Below, in pieces: positions 43,229 through 55,160 of a stretch of 64,000 nucleotides of DNA. The position numbers were made by a program, and so were the translations under genes. The notes below the pieces were generated by a model. The model was not told where the DNA came from, did no database searches, and worked only from the letters and a program-made list of their open reading frames with translations. Origin of the DNA: Clavaria fumosa (Eukaryota; Basidiomycota; Agaricomycetes; Agaricales; Clavariaceae); the NCBI GenBank assembly GCA_951802425.1, contig OX637797.1, positions 4,464,001-4,528,000 on the forward strand, in the 5' to 3' direction. Positions within the stretch are counted from its first letter, which is position 1; each line of letters opens with the position of its first letter.

Positions 43229-46200
43229 CTAGAGGGTATTGAGAGGTCCGGGCTTATTCGGATAAGCTTGGTGGAAATCCGAAACGGCCTCGGAGGCATG
43301 AACAAGTTCTGTAGCAGGAAGCCAGGATGTTTCCTCATCGGTTCCTTCGTATCCGGACCACCACACCAGGTATAGGAGTTTGCAGGTGCGGCGTTTGTCG
43401 ATCTTGGAGTCGAGCACTTCGGAGATTTTGTGCTCTAAGTCTCCATCGATCTCTACCGGAGGAGGCGGGGTGATGGTACGATTCGGAATTGTATTCGGAG
43501 TGACTGGCTCCAGCATGGAAATGTGGAAGACGGGGTGGACGGCTCGCATGGCCTTGGGGAGTCGGAGTACGAAGGAGTGCGAACCGGCCTCTCCGATGAT
43601 TTCGAAAGGTCCGAGGAACTTGTCAGAGAGTTTTTTGGAGGGTCTGGTCGTACGGAAAAACTTCGCCTTAATGTATACTCGGTTTCCGACGTTAAACTCC
43701 GGTGCCGGAGTCCGACATTTGTCCGCCGGACCCTGATAGCGAATCTGCACTTCGGCGATTTGGTTACGGAGTTCTTGGTGCAGCTGATCCAAGTCTACAG
43801 CAAGCTCTCGGGCACGGACCGAAGTTACTTCGCATTCGGGAAATACCGAGATATTCGGATGATAACCCTTGTTCGCGAAGAATGGAGAAACCCCAGTGGT
43901 GGTGCTCGGGGCATTGTTGTAGGCAAACTCAGCGAGGGGTAGAAGCTGCGACCAGTTGTCCTGCTGGTAATTGCAGTAACAATGGAGGTATTGTTCCAAC
44001 GTCTGGTTAGTCCGCTCCGTCTGTCCGTCACCCTCCGGATGATATCCGGAGGTGAAGTGTAAAGTCATGTCCAGGACTTTACCCAATGAGCGAAAAAAAC
44101 GGGAAACGAACTCAGAGCTGCGATCGGAGGTGACATGCAACGGAACTCCATGTTTCGAGAAGACGTGGAATACGAATAGATGGGCTAACTCCGCGGAGTT
44201 CACTTTGTCAGTCGTCAGGATGAAGATCCCCTGCTTCGTAAACCTATCAACAACCACCAATATTGCGGTAAAACCAGAGCTCTCAGGGAGTTGCTCGATG
44301 AAATCCATCGAAATGGAATTCCACGGTTTCTCGGGTATGGGCACCTGCTTGAGTGTTCCATACGGCTTATGCCGAGGGGCTTTCGCCCTACCACAAGTCG
44401 TGCAAGATTTGCAAAAGTCCAATGTGAATCCTTGGAGTTTCGGCCAGGTATAATCCCTGAAGACCAAGGCCGTAGTCTTGGTCCTACTGAAATGTCCAGC
44501 GAGCAGGTGATCATGTTTCGCAAGTAAAACGCAGAGTCGGAGGTCATTGACGTCCGGTACATAGATCCGTCCACGCTCGCGGAGAAGTCCGTCGTCGTCC
44601 ATGGACCACTTAGGGTCCGCGGAGTTCGAGCGGAGGTCTTCTAGGATGGGGACAATCACAGGATTGAGCAAGAGTCCAGAACGGATGTCCTCTCGGAGTT
44701 GATGATCGTCAATCACAAACGACACGCGGAGTGCGGGTAAGTAAAGCGATGAAGCTCGGAGAGACGATATCAATTGTTCGCTGGAGAACATCGGTCGGAG
44801 GTTTTGTGGATTGACGCAGGCATAGTCACTATCCCCCTCTTTGGGATAGATGTCCCAACGTCTAGTCAACGCATCAGGTTTCATTCCGAGGCGCCTGGGG
44901 CGGAATCGGATCACGAAATTGAACTGGGAAAGGAACTCCGACCACCTGGCTTGACGCCGGGTGAGCAAGCGGACCGTGGAGAAGTACTCTAGGTTCTTGT
45001 GGTCGGTAACAACGTCGACCGGAATTTCAGAACCTTCGAGATAGTGCCTCCAAGCGGTAAACACCTCAAATATAGCAAGGAGTTCCTTATCGTGTGTATC
45101 ATAGTTCAGTTCGGAGACGCCTAGGGTGCGGGAATGAAAAGCGACAGGATGGACTTCACCGTCAGAGGCGACTGTAGAAAGTATCGCGGCGACAGTGTAG
45201 TCCGAGGCGTCTGTTTCAACTATCAGCAGAGCTCCAGGAAGGAAGTGCAAGAGGATCGGAGCCGTGGAGAACACAGTTTTTAGATAGTCAAACATGGACT
45301 GGCAATCGTCAGACCACTGCCACTCGATGTTTTTATGCGTCAAGCAGTTCATCAGAGTGACGATCTCGGAATAGCCATGGACGAAGCGGCAGTAGAAATT
45401 GGTGAACCTGAGGAAGGATTGGACATCCTTGACCTTCCGCGGAGTCGGCCAGTCCTGTATAGTTTTCACTTTAGCCGTGTCCATAGAAAGTCCGGACAGA
45501 GATAAAACAAATCCAAGATACTCCACGGTTTCAGTGTGAAATTCACACTTAGCCGGGTTCAGGAAGAGACCGTGCTCCCGGAGCCTTCGGAGTACCTCTC
45601 GGACGTGCTCAACGTGTTGTTTTGGATCCTTGGAGTAAATGAGGATGTCGTCGAGGTAGACGACCATGAACATGTCGAGAAGGTCGGAGAATATGTCGTT
45701 CATAAAGTGCTGGAATGTGGCAGGCGCGTTTGTGAGCCCAAAAGGCATCACACACCATTCAAAGGATCCGTATCGGGTGCGGAATGCGGTCTTCCATTCA
45801 TCACCCTCAGTGATACAGACCAGGTGATACGCGTGTCAGAGGTCGAGTTTTGTATAGATTCGGGCTTTTCCTGGAACGTCGAGAAGATCTTTAGTCAGCA
45901 GGAGCGGATAACGGTCTTTTTTGGTCAATTTATTGAGACCACAGAAATCAACACATAATCGGAGTGTTCCGTTCTTCTTCCAGATGAAGAGCACAGGTGC
46001 TCCGTGCGGAGAACGGCTCGGACGGATAAATCCGATGCGGAGGTGTTCGTCCAGAAACTTGCGGAGTTCGCTGAGTTCGGACTGCGACAGAGAATAGACT
46101 GCACCTGGCGGAGGGGATTGGCCATCCAGCAGGTTGATTTTTAAATCATACGGTTGATGCGGAGCAAGGGTGTCTGCCTTCTTTTTACTGAAGACATCTG

Positions 46201-47058
46201 GAAAGTCCCTGTACTCCTCCGGAATGGAGAGGAGATCCTGGGGGGTGGTGTCGGGAACGTTGAACGAAGCGGAGGCCGCGCATGCAGACTCGCTTGACAA
46301 CATCATGCCAAAAACTTGGGACCCACGAAGTCCACAAGCCGTGGCGAATGCGGCAGCATTCACAAAGGAAACCTTGGGTGTCTCCTGGAGAGACGGAGTA
46401 GACGGAGAGGTCAGAGACGGAGTCAAAGACGGAGACAGAAGCAGAGATGGAGACAGAGTCTGGGCTTGGTTCGGAGTCGCTGCAGACAACATTTGAACCG
46501 GAGCGCACAGAGTGGAGACAGACAGAGGGACAGAGGTGGACAGAGGGACAGAATGGAGAGTGCTGGCCAGTGCACCCTCCGGATCAGATTTCGGAGATTT
46601 TTTCTCATTCGTAGATGGTCTGGGTTTTATCTGGCCAGTAGTCCAGTCAACCAGCGGGTTGTTTTGGAACAGCCAATTCATTCCCAAGATCACATCACTA
46701 GAGGGATCAAGATCAGTAACTACAACAAGATGTCGGTCGGATCCATGGCGGAGAGCCGAATGGATAACCAGACCGCTTCAGTAACCCATACGGAGGTGGT
46801 CCCATTAATAAAAACAACCTCCCGAGGGGTCACCGGAGTTTTCGGAAGATGGAAACGAGAAGCAAATTTGGCGTCAATGAAACAAAGTTCAGCACCAGAG
46901 TCTATCATTGCTTTGAACGGAGAAGAAATAGAAGGAGAGGAGGCAAGAAGGGAAAGAGAACGATGAAAGGAAAGGGTATCGGGTATAGGTTTAGTACGAT
47001 CAGAGTCGGAGCAGCCGGAGAGTCGTACTGTGCTCTCTGGGCTGCTCAATCTTTTTTT
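43229..47058 (-). pseudogene. pol: Pol of E2, near-intact, with one frameshift and one TGA
   Basis: From the slippery site the frame gives protease with AMIDSGAELCF; a one-base shift near 46735-46745 moves to the frame with VILGMNWLFQNNPLVDW, RT and the rest. A TGA at 45836-45838 (TKLDL-stop-HAYHL) stands where E1 has Arg (KIDLRHAYHL). Then follow YLDDILIYS, RNase H VETDASDYTVAAIL, integrase HDHLLAGHFS, CKSCTTC, MDFIEQLPES, VTSDRSSEFVS (Gly to Ser in the usual DRG motif), and a chromodomain with YLVWWSGYEGTDEETSW. About 1200 residues in total, the same order as E1. The chance of activity is low. Confidence 0.92.
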
Positions 47059-48221
47059 GGCACGGAGTCATCTCCATCGGAGGTGATTCGTGCAGCGCTG
47101 GCACTGGCCCGCGAGGTCCGCTTACGACACTCGTTGGCTTTATGGCCTGCTATTCCACAGAATAGGCACAGATTATTATCGAAACACCATTGGCGTTCCT
47201 CTGGAGTCAGTTTTCCATCCTGACCCAGATGAGCTTTCTTTGTGTCACTGGGGCTACCGGAGTTAGCGGAGCCCTCAGCGGCCTTTGGAACGGAGTTTCC
47301 GGAAGTCGAACCGGAGTTCACCGGACGCTTTTCCGATGGTTTCTCGGGCTTGTTATTAGCGCCGGAAGTGTTCGGGGACTTGGAATTATCCGAAGTCTCC
47401 TTTTTGATGGTGTTGTTAGGCGTCGGAGCCTTAACGGAGTCCCGAGAGATCTCCTGCTGCTGAGCCCAATAACGACCATCGATCGCACTGGCTTGCTCGC
47501 GGAGTCCATGGAGCATGTCCGCGCGGCTAACGCGGGCCAGTTCATCCTTGATGCGGCTGGCAAGTCCTTTGTAGAACTGCCGCTGCAATGCATATTCATC
47601 CCAATGGACAATGGATGCAAATCTGTTGAACGAAATGGTATATTTCGTCAACTTCTGGTCCTCGCGCATCCGGAGGCGTTCGAGTTCGAACTCCGCCTCA
47701 CGGATCGCGTCGTAAGGACCAAAGTTCTCTGTAAGTTGAGCAACGAACATCTTATAGTTCGAAAGGACCAGATGGCCTTCGCCATCCAGGATCATTGGTT
47801 CGAACCATTCCAGGGCGAAGCCCCGGAGAAAGGAAAGGACATAGCATACCTTATGAGAGTCGGATTTGAATGCTCTAGGGCGATCAAGGAAGTTCAATTG
47901 GCATTGGACCAAGAAGCTTTTCAACTTCTTAGCATCCGAGCCATCAAAGGTATCGGGGTCTCGTGGTTTGACCGTCTCCGGGTGTTTGTTGGCGTCAATG
48001 ATCTTCTGAAGGAGACATGCCGGAGTTAGTTTGCGTTCGGCTCGAGATGTTGGAGGTTCATTTAGCTCGTCGTCGTCGTCAGTGACCGAGGGATCTGACT
48101 CTTCGTCATGGTCCAGAGGTCCGGACACACTCGGAGTCGGAGTATTGTCAGCCGGTTCTGGAATGTCGACGTCGTTGGCAACAGGAGGTGGAAGTCGAGC
48201 ACCGGAACATGTAGTAGGCAT
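47046..48221 (-). CDS. gag: Gag of E2
   Basis: 391 aa, complete, from ATG 48221 (MPTTCSGARLPPP). Acidic N-terminal part, capsid-like region (KKLKSFLVQCQLNF, FLRGFALEWFEPM, LTKYTISFNRFAS), Ser/Asn/Pro-rich linker, CCHC knuckle CLFCGIAGHKANEC, ends VPKKD. It is collinear with E1 gag (FLVQCELNFRDR, FLQGTALEWFEP). The stop TGA (47046-47048) directly follows the slippery site. Confidence 0.92.
   Translation of the reverse strand: MPTTCSGARLPPPVANDVDIPEPADNTPTPSVSGPLDHDEESDPSVTDDDDELNEPPTSRAERKLTPACLLQKIIDANKHPETVKPRDPDTFDGSDAKKLKSFLVQCQLNFLDRPRAFKSDSHKVCYVLSFLRGFALEWFEPMILDGEGHLVLSNYKMFVAQLTENFGPYDAIREAEFELERLRMREDQKLTKYTISFNRFASIVHWDEYALQRQFYKGLASRIKDELARVSRADMLHGLREQASAIDGRYWAQQQEISRDSVKAPTPNNTIKKETSDNSKSPNTSGANNKPEKPSEKRPVNSGSTSGNSVPKAAEGSANSGSPSDTKKAHLGQDGKLTPEERQWCFDNNLCLFCGIAGHKANECRKRTSRASASAARITSDGDDSVPKKD
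47052..47058 (-). promoter_or_regulatory. -1 slippery site A_AAA_AAA of E2
   Basis: Gag reads CCA AAA AAA GAT TGA on the minus strand, so seven A residues lie in the A_AAA_AAA phase immediately before the gag stop. The -1 frame entered there is the protease frame. This is the same design as at 880 in E1. Confidence 0.78.
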
Positions 48222-48261
48222 TGTTAAGTTTGTATATACGAGGTTTGAAGTTTGAATATAC

Positions 48262-48982
48262 TGTCAAGGTCCTAACAAGGTTAGTGGCGAAGGGGTTAGC
48301 AGAGCGGAGCAGAGATGTTCTATCGGAGTCCGGTCAGAGTCCAATATTGGTGAAAAGGAGAAGTAAACAAGAGGAAGGAGACTTATGGGACTGCGGCCTC
48401 AACATATGTGTTGTGCCACCACATATATACTTGTCCCTATTTATCAAACAAGAACAATACCTAAGAGAGAATCAGAACGTAATTCAACTCCAAAGTGATC
48501 GGAGTCTGTCGGAGTGGGTTGGAGTTGGTCGGATGATGTGGAGAATGTCGAGGACGGTGAGGACGAAAGCTCAGAGATGTTTTTGGAATCAAGAGACGTT
48601 ATATTCGAACTGAGGAGCAGGGAGATACAGGTGGAAACTTATACTGCAAGGACAGAGTATAGGAGTAATGTGAAACAATGTACTTATCAAATTACTAGGA
48701 GAGTTTCACCACTTGTGCCTGTGCAATTTTCTTGGAACAAAGAAACAACAACAAAAAGCGACTCCCATGGGTCAAGGGTATCCTCTCAATGGTAAACAGA
48801 ACGAGGGGATGGAGGGAGAAGGTTCTGGAATGAAGTCCGAACGGTCCGAAGGCCGGCGGAGTGAAGTCCGATGAAGGTGCGGAGCAGAGTGCACGGAGTT
48901 ACGGCAGAGCGGATTGGAGTTGGTAAGGAGCTCGGAGTCCAGAGCGGGGGTCGTGCTTATGCAAGCGGATGGGGTCATAACA
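48262..48982 (-). repeat. 5' LTR of E2
   Basis: 721 bp, partner of 41278-41998. The leader between the LTR and the gag ATG is only about 40 bp (48222-48261). The primer-site region begins GTATATTCAAAC in element sense and does not start with TGG. I could not find a convincing tRNA or self-complementary match for it. Confidence 0.92.
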
Positions 48983-49981
48983 GCCTCAAATGAACTGGAC
49001 TCAATGGTATATTGAGCTAGTAGTTCTATGTATAGGGATCCACCCCTCTGTACAGTTGTGACACAGTATATATATGTGAGTGGCCTATCAGGACCCATTC
49101 ATTTTCCCTTACCCAAGCAGACTCTACTGACACTTATGAACCTCCCAACAGCCTTCTACAACCTTGCAAGCCCCTTTTCACACTTCTGGAACCTGCAGTC
49201 CCCTTCCAGAAGCCTCTCCGACCTTCCCTGCTCTTACATGACACTCACAACCACCAGGCTGTACTTGCAATGCCCTTCCCTAACACACCTTATGCATACC
49301 TACCACCTGAACCCCATTGCACATCTGTTATGGATCTGGTACTGGGTGCAGTCAGAAATGAGTCACTGAGAATCAGGATGACTCAGACAGGTCCTCAATT
49401 CCTTATGCAGTTGGCCTACAGGACTAGTAGACCCTCCAGTTCCATACCTTCCTGCTAACAGTATTGAAACCAACACTGCTAGCAAGGCATTGCTTTGGGC
49501 AGATATTATTATTAGTTAGTAACCTAAGTCACAACTTCCCATGGGCTTAGCCATTGTACAGTAGAACAGCTTGTACCCTATACCAAGATATCTGTAACTT
49601 GCTCAATACTTACCGCACCGAGGGAGTCGGCATAGGGCGGCTCGATCAAAGCCTGGGTACCCAGATCACTTGACCAGACTAAGTCCTTAGTCAGCAATTA
49701 CTAGATTTAGTTCAACTAGATTTAGTCCTTAGTTTAACTAAATTTGTCCTTAGCTCCTTGCTGGGCTAGACATAGGCTTAATCCTCTTGGGGGATGGTGT
49801 AATCGATAAGTGGGTATGTAATGATGCCTGCAACGTGAGGTTCCGTCAGCTATTTATACTCAAATTTGCATATCTACTACATTTGGAAAGATTCAACATA
49901 GCTCCTTAACTAGTAATCCTAACATACCATTTAAGGACTCTAAATTAAGGAGAATTTGGTAGGTTTACATATCAGGCAGGT
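48983..49981 (+). repeat. Composite repeat copy A continued; includes an LTR-like segment from 49086
   Basis: Collinear with 61927-63218 of copy B except for a 289-bp segment missing here at CATTG 49552-49556. From 49086 the sequence (tatcaggacccattcatt...cctcccaacag) aligns with the solo LTR at 17219, so a diverged LTR of that family is embedded. A TATA-like box, cagtatatatatgtgag, is at about 49062-49078. No coding region is supported. Confidence 0.7.
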
Positions 49982-50680
49982 GTCACAACCCAACACACCC
50001 CACTATGGGCTGCCCGATGCACCTGCACACACCACGACTACTCCCGATGTAATTCCGCCGCCCGACTGCTGTCCCAAATCAACAATCAGCAATACCATGT
50101 GTGGGTCGAAATTCCAACATACTCCGCATGCTTTGCCATTGTTCAGCTGACATCAGGAAACTTGGGAAACAAGTGGAGTCAGTTTAGGACTTGCAGGGTG
50201 GTCACCAGATGAGTTAATGAAGGTCCCTTAACAATATTAGATTTGGGGATTTGGATACTGTGGCTGAAACATGTTTCTGGGCAATTCCTTGGTCTTTGTT
50301 TTATAACTTCTTCTTTGCAGATTTTCTCCTATGCTATCCTATTTTAGATACCACTTACTATATAAACCCCAAGGTTGTAGTAGTTACTACAGCATACAAC
50401 ATAAACTCGATTACCCACTTATGCACAAGGATCGCTGTCGAGAGCTGCCTCAGGTACTGGACTGGGCATCACATAGTGGCCACCCTCTCATGTGGTCTCC
50501 AGGTCAAAACCCCCCCTTATGTTGTTCTGCTACCTCCCACCTCCTCCTGTTGTATCTGCGCCTCTTCCTGCCAATGCAGCTTGCATGCAGAATTCCCTCT
50601 CACCATCAGAATTACTGCTACACCCTCCCTCACTGTCGTTTACACTTGTATTTTGGTGGAATTGACCTACTCTTGACAGT

Positions 50681-52330
50681 ATGTCGTATGCTGTGCCAAA
50701 GACACCCCAACCCAACCTGCTGAGGATGCGCTTGAGGTCCCATCAGGATGAAACAGTGCCACCTCAGGCCCCCTCGCCATCCATACACACCCGACCAACA
50801 ACCTTTGGGTCCCCAGACCCCTTGCCATCCATACACACCTGACCAACAACCTTCGGGTCCCCAGACCCCTCGCCATCCATACACACCCGACCAACAACCT
50901 TCGGGTCCCCAGACCCCGGCCTCTGTGTCCACTTTGTTAGGGATGATGCTCAGACCAGGTTTGGTTTCCTCAGGGAGCTCCAACCCTTTGGTCCCAGTAA
51001 CCCTGTATCCTCCCGCTCCACCCACAATGCCTCCAAGCCCTACTCCACTACCTCGACCCTCAGTCCCTGCTCTTGTGTTGAGATATACACTTACACCAGT
51101 ACTACCCCCACTATCCCTACTCACAACTAACTACTCTGGAGTGCTACCAGTGCTTCCTTTTCCGATACCCAGTGTCAACCCACCATCCTCAGCATGAGGG
51201 TCAAGATGTCTGCTGCTGCCAACCCCGAGCCTCCCACCACAGTTGCCGCCACGACCTTTCGAGATTCCGGGGATTCCGCAAGGAATTCCACTGGCGGTAC
51301 CTCCTGTGGTACCCATCGGAAATCTGCCCGCCGGTCTGCCATACTACATCTACTACCCAGCACCTGGAGATGACGGCCCCAAACTCAAGGAGCCCGACGT
51401 CTTCATGGGTAAGGACCCAGCATGGCTAACAATGTTCATCTTGCAGTGCATTACATGGTTTCTGGGGAAGCCACGAAAATTCGCTACTGATCGGGATCGT
51501 GTTCTATTCGCCACGTCGTATCTCCGAGATCAAGCAAATACCTGGTGGATGCCATACCTTGTCCAGCAACCGCCCCCCACAATGTTGGACAATTGGGATA
51601 ACTTCACCATGGAATTATTTCTGGTATTCAGAAACCCCCCCCACATATGACTTCGAAGAGCGTGCTGCATAATTTGAAGATGCCCAACAATTCCCGCATC
51701 ACAGAATACATCATCACCTTCAATTCGCATGCACCCTACACTGGATACAATGACACCGTGCTCGCCAAGGCCTTTTACCAGGGGCTCGCCAACTGCATCA
51801 AAGACCAGTTTCAATACACGAGTCGAGAGCAGGAGTTCACCGGACTCCGTCAACAAGCTTTGGCCTTTGAGCAGTGGTACTGGCAATGCGAGGAAGAACA
51901 AGGCCGCTTTCCGACATCCGTCCAATACAGAAAGCGACCTGGCGACTTGTTGTGCGGAAATTTGTCAAACCTGATGAAAGACCGCAACGCGAAACCCGCC
52001 AACAACCAATCCTCGAACCGCCCTGCACCCACTCCAGTAACCAACCCCATCATGACATCTGCTCCGGCCAAACCTGCCTCGACCCCTGTAACGAAGCCGA
52101 AGGAGGGAAAGATGGAGAAATCCACACCTTACAGACCACTCTCCACCGGGCCGCTGGACTTTGCTTATATTGCATGGGTCAAGGGCATTTCTCGAATACA
52201 TGCCCGTTGATCCCCACTAACTGCAAGTCTGCTGCCCATGCCACCCTCACATTTACCATGACCGCAGCTGAGCCCTTGGCCAGCGACAAGTTGGGAAATG
52301 CTCCAGCATCTCAAGGCATGTAGGGAGATT
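50681..52330 (+). pseudogene. gag: Gag of E4, several frameshifts
   Basis: Opens MSYAVPKTPQPNLL, has three 16-residue repeats (PSPSIHTRPTTFGSPD), a Pro-rich part, a capsid-like region (PDVFMGKDPAWLTMFILQCI, RDRVLFATSYLRDQANTWW; then after a frameshift at about 51640 ITEYIITFNSHAP, AFYQGLANCIKDQF) and in a third frame a knuckle CLYCMGQGHFSNTC (about 52155-52196). The second repeat unit has TGA (50840-50842) where its neighbours have CGA. Confidence 0.8.
50776..50921 (+). repeat. 48-bp tandem repeat, three units, in E4 gag
   Basis: Unit gccatccatacacacccgac, then caacaacctt, then ygggtccccagacccc; the period is 48 bp, which keeps the frame (16 codons). Copy B has lost the region 50206-50886 and keeps only the last part-unit. 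Confidence 0.85.
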
Positions 52331-52331
52331 C

Positions 52332-53594
52332 TTGAGTTGCGATATTGCCATAGATACCAATACTGATACCTGTACCATGGATGAACTCCCCTTATACACG
52401 GTTCTGTCATCGATTTCTTCTGCTGCCTTTTTGATTTCCATTGTTATTCTGCAAATTAGCAATACCCCTGTACCCACACTTGTAGATTGTGGAGCTACCG
52501 AATGTTTCGTTTTGCCCGACTTTACACCTTTGAAAGTCCATTCAACACTAACCCGCCCTATACAACTTAGGCTATTTGATGGGTCCATTGCAGGACTGAT
52601 CAGCCAAGTGACCGACCAACAATTCTGCTTTGAGGACAGCACAATGCACACTGAACGTTTCTATGTTACCCAACTCCATTCGGATGTTAAGGTCATACTC
52701 GGACTGTCATGGCTTTGGAAACACAACCCAGACATCGATTGACCAACCCTCTTGATACGATTCTGCAATTCTGATACCTGACCGCTGATGATGAAGCCCT
52801 TGCGCACTGTGGCCACCGATGCAGCAAGGCCTGCGGGGTCTCATGACCCAACCACTGATGAACTCAGGGTCCTGAAGGAGCTTGCTCCTAAGGACTGGTC
52901 AACACTGAGCCCAGGACTACCCACAGGGACCACTGGAAATCCACTGTCGGAGTTGAACCCCACCGCGCCTGATAGCAATTCTGCTATGTCGGGAACTTTG
53001 AACTCCACCACATGGGACTAGGCAAACCTACCCGAGGAGCCTTTGCCACCTTTTCCCACTGTTGTTGCTGCTGATAAAACTTTACCCAACATGAATTTAC
53101 ACAGAACAGGGTCACAGGAAAATTCTGCTGCCCTGTTGCCCAAACCAGCACCTATCGATATTCGAATTTTGGATCCCGCCCACTTCACCAACCATCTAGT
53201 GGGTGAGGATATAATTCTTCATGCTGTTTATCATTTTTTCCCTGCACCTGAAGACTCGCTCCAAGCTAATGCCGCACTAATCAATTCTGAACCCCCAGAA
53301 GCAAGGGCGAACCTACCACCTCAATACACAGACTTTACCAATGTCTTCTCTGAGGAAGAGGCCTGCACCCTTCCACCCCACCGAACTTACAATCATGCGA
53401 TACAACTCGAACCAGACACCAAAGACCCTTGGGGTCTGCTGTATAACATGTCTGAGCTGGAATTAAAGGTTTTGCATGACTATATTGACGACATGCTCCA
53501 GAAGGGATTTATCCACCCTTCTGAATCCCCCACGGGAGCCCCTGTTGTATTTGCAAAAAAGAAGAACAGTTCACTCTGTCTTTGTGTTGACTAA
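52332..53594 (+). pseudogene. pol: Protease and N-terminal RT of E4, truncated
   Basis: The first block (to 52742) contains a retropepsin with TLVDCGATECFVLPDF, where Cys replaces the usual Ser of the DSG/DTG motif, and VILGLSWLWKHNPDID. After a stop, 52788-53594 continues with YTDFTNVFSEEEACTLPPHR and the start of RT, GFIHPSESPTGAPVVFAKKK, ending at LCVD. The catalytic YxDD region and everything after it are missing because repeat X begins. Confidence 0.82.
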
Positions 53595-53605
53595 TAGCAT
53601 AGTCC

Positions 53606-53698
53606 TTGTGCAGATGGAGTATCTGCGCTTTCTTTCACTGCAAGCTAACCACTCAAGCTAGTCTTTTGAAATTTTGTGTGCCTATATCTACCCCTCTA
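53606..53698. repeat. Repeat X, second copy
   Basis: Nearly identical to 8881-8973. Joined on the left to the broken pol of E4 and on the right to repeat R (from 53702). Confidence 0.65.
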
Positions 53699-53701
53699 AT
53701 C

Positions 53702-54355
53702 CTAGCTGTAAAACAAATGGCCAATGCAAGTTTGGCCACAAAATAAAAAACTGCAAAATGTGTTATAGGAACTTTGTATACATGTTCTATAGGTAAAACA
53801 ATACAACTTTTGTATGGATCATGTCTCACCCCACTTGCTACTTCAAAAGATCCCCTGGTTTTCATTTTGGCCTCTTCCTAGTGTATCATTACAAAGAATA
53901 GCATATTGTACAACACGTAGGCATGGGAGGCCTATGAAACTTTGAGGAGACATTCTCTATAGTATATCAATGATTTATGGCCACTTACCTGATCCCCTAA
54001 GCTTCTACTTTCAAAGATCCCCTGAAAATGCCCAAAAAACTCATTTTCCTGGGATCTTTGGACCTGGACACTAAAACACTTATGTAAAGCACCCACACCC
54101 TTTCCCTATACCCCCTCTAACCCCCATACCATTCACTACCAAGTGGCCAATGCTCCACTTTCTGCTGACCCTTCTCTAACATCTGGCCACAGCTGGCCAC
54201 TGTAGTTTCGGAACCTGGGATCTTTGGAAGCATAAGGTATACCACACTCAAAACACCTGGAACCTAGTGTCAAATAGGTGCCCTAACCCCAGGAATATTT
54301 TCAGGATTTTTGAACCGCTTATAGATTCTGGCCAATAGGCCACTTTGCCAAGACC
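53702..54355 (+). repeat. Repeat R, copy B1 (partial)
   Basis: Matches 40224-40767 and then continues for about 115 bp of different sequence (54243-54355) before R starts again at 54356. R is thus duplicated in tandem within copy B. Confidence 0.85.
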
Positions 54356-55160
54356 CTAGCTGTAAAACAAATGGCCAATGCAAGTTTGGCCACAAAATAA
54401 AAAACTGCAAAATGTGTTATAGGAACTTTGTATACATGTTCTATAGGTAAAACAATACAACTTTTGTATGGATCATGTCTCACCCCACTTGCTACTTCAA
54501 AAGATCCCCTGGTTTTCATTTTGGCCTCTTCCTAGTGTATCATTACAAAGAATAGCATATTGTACAATACGTAGGCATGGGAGGCCTATGAAACTTTGAG
54601 GAGACATTCTCTATAGTATATCAATGATTTATGGCCACTTACCTGATCCCCTAAGCTTCTACTTTCAAAGATCCCCTGAAAATGCCCAAAAAACTCATTT
54701 TCCTGGGATCTTTGGACCTGGACACTAAAACACTTATGTAAAGCACCCACACCCTTTCCCTATACCCCCTCTAACCCCCCATACCATTCACTACCAAGTG
54801 GCCAATGCTCCACTTTCTGCTGACCCTTACCCACAACACTTGGCCAATGCAGCATTGGCCAACTTCTGTTAAATAATTTCCAATAATCACCAAAATATTC
54901 ATATGCCTAGTTCCCATTTTTTGGCATCATCTTTTGTATGGAAACCATATCCCACTTTCCATCTGTTCCAAAGATCCCCATTATTCTTGATATTAAATGA
55001 GCTTGGCACATTGGCTATATCTCAGCAAACACTTCATATATTTTCATCAGACTTTGTGAGTAGATGCATACCTATGAGCAGTATCCTCAGTAATATTTAT
55101 ATGAATTTACATGATTTAATGTAAAGGGTAGAGTGGGTGTGCAGATGAAGCAGAAGTATG
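54356..55160 (+). repeat. Repeat R, copy B2, interrupted by E3
   Basis: Matches 40224-41094 but lacks about 83 bp after ctgaccctt (A: 40694-40776). Interrupted by E3 after GTATG (55156-55160); resumes at 61739. In copy A the site reads gaagcagaagtgtgagcc without an insertion. Confidence 0.9.

Larger units (their letters stand above)
41278..48982 (-). mobile_element. Complete gypsy chromovirus E2
   Basis: 7705 bp bounded by two 721-bp LTRs, with flanking CCCTC (41273-41277) and GCCTC (48983-48987). The uninterrupted site, tatccctcaaatg, survives in copy B at 61920-61932, so the target and insertion polarity are certain. Reads on the minus strand: LTR, gag, pol, antisense gene, polypurine tract (42000-42033), LTR. 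One frameshift and one TGA make pol non-functional. It is related to but clearly diverged from E1. Confidence 0.95.
49982..53594 (+). mobile_element. Truncated gypsy element E4: LTR, gag, protease, start of RT
   Basis: Starts with an LTR-like TGTCACAACCC (49982), a TATA box tactatataaacc (about 50357-50370), then gag from ATG 50681, protease and the N-terminal part of RT. It ends abruptly at 53594-53606, next to repeat X. The right side of the window (63218-64000) holds the start of a second copy. Many stops and frameshifts are present. Confidence 0.78.

Noticed and set aside
48222..48261. A tRNA or self-priming site for E2
   Set aside because: The leader does not begin with TGG, and the best self-match (about seven bases) is not near a predicted RNA start.
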